A stretch of DNA of 64,000 nt from contig JAJOHG010000008.1 of NCBI GenBank assembly GCA_021029095.1, positions 310,001-374,000 on the forward strand, read 5' to 3'. Source of the stretch: Phellopilus nigrolimitatus. Lineage: Eukaryota > Basidiomycota > Agaricomycetes > Hymenochaetales > Hymenochaetaceae. Shown piece after piece: positions 57,446-64,000 of the stretch (positions within the stretch are counted from its first letter, which is position 1; each line of letters opens with the position of its first letter). The position numbers were made by a program, and so were the translations under genes. The notes under the pieces were generated by a model. That model was given only the letters and a program-made list of their open reading frames with translations. It made no database searches and was not told where the DNA came from.

Positions 57446-58539
57446 ATTATCATCTTTCGAATCAGAGAGGAGCTTGTTTTACAGTCATCTATGCCGCGGA
57501 AGTTAGCTAGCGAATATGATTAAGGATCCAAATCTGCAACGATTGCAGTTGAACTAGAGTGCTCATTGTACTGTATTTCGCGAGGTGATGATCATCGCGC
57601 AATAATGAACAAAACTCGTCTGAGAACGCTACAAATACCTCAACCTTTCCTAAATTCGCACAATGGTAACTGTATGCTCCTAGCATAATCAATCTAATTT
57701 TCAAATTTGTATGGTCATTGAGGCGAACAGTTAAAACGCTAGCGTGCCCTAAGAATTGTATACAGTTGATTATCTCATAATGCATAAGCTACTAATGCAT
57801 AATATCTAATAATGCATCAAAAATCCGGGAACCAACCTCGTCCCAGCCAAAATATGCAAGAAATCTACTATTTAATATTGCATAAGATTTTGGGATTTAT
57901 GCATGCAGTCATGGACCGGTCCTTGAGACAGCCCCGGTCCTTGAGACACCCTTTATATTTTCCTTCCACAACAGCTCGGGACCATCTTGGGTGTTTTAAT
58001 GGGTCAATACATGATTGAACTGAGCGTTCCTGAAGTTATAGAAAAATTGCTCGTGTACTTCGTCAGATATAGGAAAAATGCACCTTTTTGACCAAAACAG
58101 CCAAAGTTGTTCACTTCCCGGAGCTCTTATTTGGATCAATAAAAAATCTCAGGAGCACTCCTTTCTGCATTGTAAATTAAAGTGCGCAAAAAGATGAGCA
58201 AGAACTGACTGCATAAAACATTTTGTCGCAAAACCTCTGTTGAGTGACTAAACGCAGTCACGTGACGCTTATGCGCTTATGTAGATAGTGGAATTTGAAA
58301 CGCCGACTTGTTCATTACTGCGTGAGGTACATTATCAAACTTCGCACAATGAAAAATGTTCACTTTGGACGATGCTGTCTATCTACTGCTTCATTACACA
58401 AGACCTCATTTGTACAATATTCTTCACCAGATAGCATGCTAAGGAAGATTTTGAAACCCAGAGAAAAAGAAAAAGAAGAAGAAGAGTCCGTATCTAAACT
58501 GCTAATAAGAATAAACAATCAAAACAGAAAATGTGCAGT
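57446..58539. other. intergenic between convergent genes
   Basis: AT-rich stretch with many cataa/tgcat words near 57,780-57,910 and no gene. It is the 3' flank of P450-2 (+) and of the F-box gene (-). Confidence 0.4.
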
Positions 58540-60352
58540 TCAAGCCGAGTTTGCCCTGTTCCTTGCAACAGCCCTTGGATCAGAGGATTTGGGAATCGCT
58601 CCGGAGTATCCAGGCACGCCATTAAGACCCGCGCTGCCACTGACGCTCTCCAAGTCGACGCCGCGCACGATCAGTTCGAGACCTAGCTCCTGCGCGAGCG
58701 CCTGCAGACGCATCGCCGCCTCGCGTCGTTCCTCCGCCCGCCTCCGCGCGGCGGCGAGGCGGCGAGGAGACAGCTTAGCTGGAGACTGGGGAGAAAGGGT
58801 ATCGGCCGGAATGTCGATGGACAGAGTGCGGAGCGCAGGGTAGAGCTGCGCGACAGAGGCGCTGGTACTCGCGCGAACGCACGAGCTGCCTGCTTCCATG
58901 TCGAAAGCAGGCTTGAACAGCGAGTCCTTGCCCGTCATCTCTTCAGCGAAGCCTTCGGGCTTTGTGCACATGCTCAGCTTCGAGCTGGCGCGCTTCCGCC
59001 TGGCCACGCCGCTGCCCGTGCGCGCCTCGCGCTCGCGGAGGAAGTCCTCGAGCGCGGCGCAGCCCTCCGCGGCGTCGTCCGCGTGGAACGCACACGCCAG
59101 GGTGTGCACAGGCGACCCTGCGAGCGCGGGCTGTGCGAGCGTCGCCCCGAGCGCAGACGTGGGCACCAGTGGCGTCAGGTGCAGTGTGCGCAGGTGCGGG
59201 AGCCGCGGAACAGATGGCGATGGCGCCTCAGATGCCGCAGATGTGGCTGTGTTCGGCGTATTGCCTAGATTGCCGGTCCTGGAGGGCAGGTTTTGCGCAA
59301 GAGAGTGGGAGGTAGGAGGTGGCGAAGGAGAGGATGGCGGCAGGGATGTGAGCGCGCAGGTCGTGATGCTGGACGGTGCGCGCGCAAGGATGCGCGCGGT
59401 GTGCATCTCGTTTGCGGATGGCGAGACGTACGCGCACGAACCGAGGTCGAGGACCTCGAGCGGGCAGCACACGAGCTCGGGGCCGGCCCACTGCGGGTCG
59501 CCCAGGTGTGTGTCGCGGAGCCGCAGGCGCTTCAGGTTCGGAAGGCGGAAGAGCTGCGGGAGGCGGAGCTCGTCCCCGAGGAGCGGGTGCGCGGGGACGC
59601 ACTCGTCTCTTTGTACGCAGGGCACATTTGTGCAGAGGAGCTCGGGTGCGTGGATAGCGGAACGGGTGATGCGCGTGAGAGACAGGTCCTCGAGCAGGGG
59701 CAGCGAGAAGGCGAGCGAGACAGCTAGACGTTCCGAGCTAAGGAGAACAATGTCATTATTAGCTGCCTGCTCGGTGATCAACTTGAAAATTGGCACGGAG
59801 TCAAACTTACAGCGGCTTAACCTCCTCCTGAGCCAAATTTTCCAGTCTAAACCTCCGCACCCTTTCCAGACCCTTGAAGACGGGAAGAATAACCTCCGGT
59901 GGGAACGAGCCGTAGACCGAAAGGGATAGGGATTCGAGCGAAGTGCAGTGAGAAAGAAGAGCAGCGACAGCCGCGCTGATTTCCGGAGAGATGGGAGGAT
60001 CAAACGCATCGTAGTTACGGAGATCATCGGTAGACGATCCGGTGCAGATGGACAGGTCATGGATGAAGGCGTAGTGGTGGGAAGGAACGGTCGATAGAAA
60101 GTTGAGAAGAGCGTCGTATGTGGGAAGATTGACCGTCTACATATGTCGATAGTCGGTAAGAAAAAAACTCGTGATAATAAAATAATGAAGAAAATTCAAA
60201 CATACTCTGAAGAGAATTGGGAGACAGACGGAGTAGTTCTCGCGATCGACGCGCGAGCAGGACCAAACGTCGAAAAGAGAAAGATGTTCGAGTACCGTGA
60301 GCTTCATCTCGAGAGGGAGCCGGGGCCAGTTGAAAACTTTGGTGGCAGACAT
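58540..60352 (-). CDS. F-box/leucine-rich repeat protein
   Basis: Three exons on the minus strand, starting MSATKVFNWPRLPLEMKLTV at 60,352. The F-box (LPLEMKLTVLEHLSLFDVWS) is followed by LRR-like stretches: HCTSLESLSLSVYGSFPPE, LPLLEDLSLTRITRSAIHAP, LFRLPNLKRLRLRDTHLGDP, CPLEVLDLGSCAYVSP and PRLPHLRTLHLTPLVP. An intron near 59,766-59,810 joins EEVKPL to AANNDIVLLSSERLAV. The C-terminal third is Ala/Arg-rich (AAARRRAEERREAAMRLQAL), probably helical. Such proteins bring substrates to SCF ubiquitin ligases through Skp1; the target is unknown. This family is heavily expanded in Agaricomycetes. Strongly GC-rich at third positions over the second half. The frame is intact to the stop at 58,540. 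Confidence 0.85.
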
Positions 60353-63300
60353 GGTTTCAGATAACTTTACGAGGTTATTTCGCAGAAAACAGCAGATAGC
60401 GCATTCGTTGGTGGGGAACTTTGAAATGGACGACTAGCTTCTTTTATAAGACAGATGTTCTGTCTTGTTGGAACATTGGTCCGAGGCTGAAGGCACGAGG
60501 AATAAGCACCCACTGGGGTCGGTCGGCAAAGGGGGGCGATATGATCCACCCTCATCGGAGCATCATAATCGTGATCTAAAAGAGCAGAGATACGCCAGGC
60601 CGAAAAGCGAAACTCTATGTCCACCACCGCCACCACTACTCGCACAGCTCTTGATTACGGCGTGTCGTACGCAAGTTGATATCGCACTTCTCCTCGCAGT
60701 CGCCGCAAGCAGCTGTACGACGACGTCGCCGACGACGAGCGACGCATCAAAAATACTCCTCGTGTATCGGAAACTGAGTCCTTAAAAGGAAGTTATTACT
60801 GTTTTAGGAAGACATGTTCATCTTGCCGATTGCTTCTCTCAGTCACCTTTTTCAGAACTGAAGGCAACAGCTTGTACTTTCATTTCTTTTTATTTGGGTA
60901 TGCTGCTCTACAGTTGTACTTCCGCGGCGCCAAACTCAAATCGCATCTCGAGATGAGGAACTCGCCGCTGGCATGGTAGCCTGACTATATTGTGCTACAG
61001 GCACAATTGAAACTCGCCTGTCCTGACAAACCAACACTCCGAGGCGCTCGTACCATCCTCCAAACACTTCTGTAAAAGCAATCGCCTGAACCGTCGCTAC
61101 ATGTTATACCCATTTAGGCTCCGTGCATGCTTCCGCCTGGCGTTGACAAGCTCACAGCCACCAGACCGGATGACAGCGGCAGGCGGCCTCAGGTTCGGGG
61201 ACGTCGGTTACACAAGCGTATGATGCCGCACACACGCTCCGTTCCGGAATCCCACCCTTTTTTTTTTCAAAACAGAGCGGTCGGGCGGCGCGATAACCGC
61301 GCCTAACAAGTGTCTGTGCCTTCCCGACGCGAGCGCAACTTGCAACGGGCGCCGAAAATACTCGATCAAATGCCGACTTATCCTTTTCTCGGATATTGGT
61401 CAGAACATCATCTCATCTGACACTCCTTCTGCTTGTCATCTGAGTTCTGACTTGTCGCCGCTTTCTTTTTACCATAATCCAAACTGATAATTTTTGAGTA
61501 GTAAGTGACTGCCGATACCATCAGTGGAAACACATCATATGGGTCCTACACACAAAGACCCATCGTTCGCATAGTATACACTGAATAGCCTTCATCTCGT
61601 GATTGGGTACAACTCAACGGATCACAACTCTATGTGATTTTTCCAGGTTCGCTTCCATCCAACAGCGCTCAGCTTAGCTAGCAAAAATATCTCACGTTCG
61701 CATCGTCCGAGGTCTTAGAGGATGGGTCGTACATTCTGTCTGTCGAAACACACATTGCTTCCCGTAGAATATGATCAGGCGTCCCATCCCATCACTGCTT
61801 TCCGCCAAAGTGCTAGACAGTAGGGCGCTACGGGACAGCGGATGTCCGCACAGCCGGGCTTATGCTAGTTGGGACAGGGACATACGTTTGGTATGTTGAA
61901 AAGTTCCTTACTATGCAGGACAGGACGACATGCGTGCCTCATAGTCTACTCCTTGGGCCTACTGAAAACGAAATGGAAAACGGACAGCCAGGGAAGCAGA
62001 CGAGTCAAAACGAGAAGGTCGCACATCCCGATATCTACGGCATTTATCCCCTGGATGCGCCCGAACGACTAATTGCTCTCTCCGAGGTCGCATCTCGCGA
62101 TTACCTCCATTTTTACGTATAGCACGTGAAACGCCCGGCTTTGAGGTCATGCGCGGCACGTTGCTATACGTATGCGAGAACCGCGATCGGCGATTCGGTT
62201 GTCGAGAAGGAGGGAAACCGAGCCCGAAGTAAGCAGATATTTCTGCACTTCAGTCGAGCACCTACCTCATTTCCGCTCACCTCAGCCTGGGCTCGCCTAA
62301 AAGCACGCCTATTACTAGCCCGCCCCGACACAACCCCCGGAGGCGCGGTCGCCGCAGCTCGGCATATGTAATGCTGTCTCTGTCTTTTTTGTTCCTTGCC
62401 TTCGCAAGCGTCCAGGCTACGTAGCGCGACGCTGTCATCTGTCTGCACCGCACACGGCACGCTAGATCGCAAACAGGGGGATGAGAAATCGTCCCTTAAA
62501 CCCATTTGTCAGCTTTTAAAACTCACTTTTAGGCGGACCGTGAAACCCCGCCGGCAGGGTTTGGCTTCGTCACCGCCGCAGGTTGGCCCGACGCCACATA
62601 TTGCACAGTGCACAGTCGCCCCTTGCTCGAATCGGTCTCTCCCCGCATTCGTCCTTCGCCCCTATTACGTGCATCGCGTCAGCATTTCCAGCTTGCTCTG
62701 ATCCATGTTCAATTTTTGTGGCTCGCCTTTTTGTCGGCTGATCGAACTTTCTATGCAGAAACAGGATGATCGACGCGAGCCTCAAGGCTTACATCTGCTT
62801 ACGTACGCATGTGACTCATTCTCGATTAGTCACTTCAATTTCAAAACCTAGCGTAAAGCCTACTTTGACTATGAAGGCATCCCTCAAGGCAATGTCCGCT
62901 CATAATGTCGTATGAGTGCATGCTTCAGTACGTTCATGTACTTCCTTCCAAACTTTCTGCGATACAGGTACGAAAGAGAAGCTTCATTGAAGGAAGTGAC
63001 TCGAGCATTGATACTTCGGACATCGACGCAGTCGCTTGTACCTTGAAGAAGGAAGACTTTGGCTTCTGAAACAGTTCATTGCGAGACAGGAGTGCTCTTG
63101 TCCTTGCTTTCTGTGCTAAAGAAATAGCCCTCATAGGCTCATTCCGAAGTAAGCACTGAACGAGTCAAGCATTCCGATGTTTACGGCATTTATTCCTCGG
63201 CCAAGCGATCTCTGATTACAACTCCATAACTCATGATTATTTCTCATGAAACACTAGGAGAGATATGTGCATTACTTTCCGGAGAAGATGCGTCAGCGAA

Positions 63301-64000
63301 GGAAGCAGCTCCTGCGTATGACTGGCAACGCCCGAGCTCACGGCGCACTACGTTCTGTTTTGAATTGAGCACCATAGGCTCAGGTCCACGCACACGCTCG
63401 GTTTCGCAGTTAACTTGTCCGCGGTCAAGTGCCAATCCCAGGTTCAGGTTACATTAAACGGTGTACTGCCATCATCGAATGACTAGGCGATAAGTCGTAA
63501 AATACATAAATATATATATCAAACAAACTCTTCGGATTCTAGCTATGCTGTATAGCTGTCCTTCGCCTTTAAGTGAAGCTGAACCACTACCGACTTCCGC
63601 GGACCGCTTGTGCATTCGAGCTCGAGAAGATATCCGACCCTGCTGTCCCCCCACTCTTCGCATTCTCCATTCCTGAAGGCGGCCATGCTATGCCGCTTTT
63701 TTTCCCTATTCGTTCGTCATAGCTGTGAGATATCGGCGCAGTCACGGTGACGTTACCCCTTTTTGAAGTCTAGCAGAGCTTTTCTTCATCCATCTTAATC
63801 CTACATTTACTCTGATTTCACAGTCTCTAGAAAGCTTAGAAATAGAGGCGAACCGCTCTAAAATGTACTCGTTCCAAAAATGTGGCTTTCGTTTCGTACT
63901 CCGATGTCGGCTGATCGACTCCGAGAGCAGAGTTCGATCGGCATGAGTCTCATGGCGGCGCCGCATCCAAACCCTCCACGATCTCCGAGCGAGACTGTGC
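60353..64000. other. terminal 3.6 kb without a supported gene
   Basis: Only short frames are present on both strands and none has a recognisable domain, splice chain or paralogue in the window. Short related words near 62,000-62,050 and 63,140-63,200 (cgagtca, cggcatttat) hint at an old repeat. The left end is the promoter of the F-box gene. Confidence 0.35.

Noticed and set aside
58898..59929. 343-codon plus-strand frame opposite the F-box/LRR gene
   Set aside because: The minus-strand frame has the F-box, LRR motifs and an in-frame splice; the plus frame is a GC-rich shadow.
61862..62122. 86-codon plus-strand frame in the terminal interval
   Set aside because: No recognisable motif and an alternative frame of similar length overlaps it.
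1..64000. CRISPR arrays, bacterial operons, rRNA genes
   Set aside because: No regularly spaced repeats of the right size, no Shine-Dalgarno-led gene strings, no rRNA sequence; all genes are intron-containing.

Overview
The window is nuclear DNA from a filamentous basidiomycete, most likely an Agaricomycete. The genes are dense and carry many short (about 45-70 nt) GT-AG introns. Several families are typical of mushroom-forming fungi: DUF7330, DUF6533-type membrane proteins, expanded P450s and F-box/LRR proteins. There are no bacterial features, rRNA genes or CRISPR. Exon joins were read by eye from splice sites and reading frame, so internal boundaries are models.

Left part (1-22,300) is ordinary single-copy gene space. 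In order it holds a DUF7330 protein (-), a TmpA-like membrane FAD/NAD(P) oxidoreductase (-), a gene-poor 2.8 kb stretch, an RMD1/DUF155 protein (-) divergent from a secreted histidine acid phosphatase (+), one DUF6533 membrane-protein gene (+), a TauD-type 2-oxoglutarate dioxygenase (+) and an intracellular type-B carboxylesterase with a His-rich tail (+).

Middle part (about 22,800-44,200) is a recently amplified and damaged region. Four minus-strand DUF6533 paralogues (A-D) sit in repeated units. Each unit also carries a decayed, unrecognised plus-strand gene relic. A C-terminal 2-methylcitrate dehydratase (PrpD) fragment lies between units B and C. Copy D is split by a 5,844 bp element (36,709-42,552) with about 20 bp terminal inverted repeats and a TA target duplication; paralogues B and C show the empty site. 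The element has no visible transposase. It carries AT-rich subterminal palindromes, a tRNA-related SINE-like sequence and a twice-repeated mosaic of YTM1/WDR12 and Hsp70 gene fragments. It is the strongest candidate for something undescribed: a gene-fragment-capturing TA-target TIR element.

Right part (44,300-60,400) returns to genes: the U5 snRNP protein Dim1/DIB1 (+), a seven-helix GPCR-like receptor (-), a Cys-rich single-pass membrane protein (+), another multi-pass membrane protein (+), then two tandem cytochrome P450 genes (+) produced by a segmental duplication that also copied the 3' end of the neighbouring membrane-protein gene. A 242 bp MITE-like element sits in the second duplicate and its empty site is visible in the first. 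An F-box/LRR gene (-) follows. The last 3.6 kb shows no gene I can support.

Several introns appear to use GC-AG splice sites, and the DUF6533 genes contain a 15-nt microexon.
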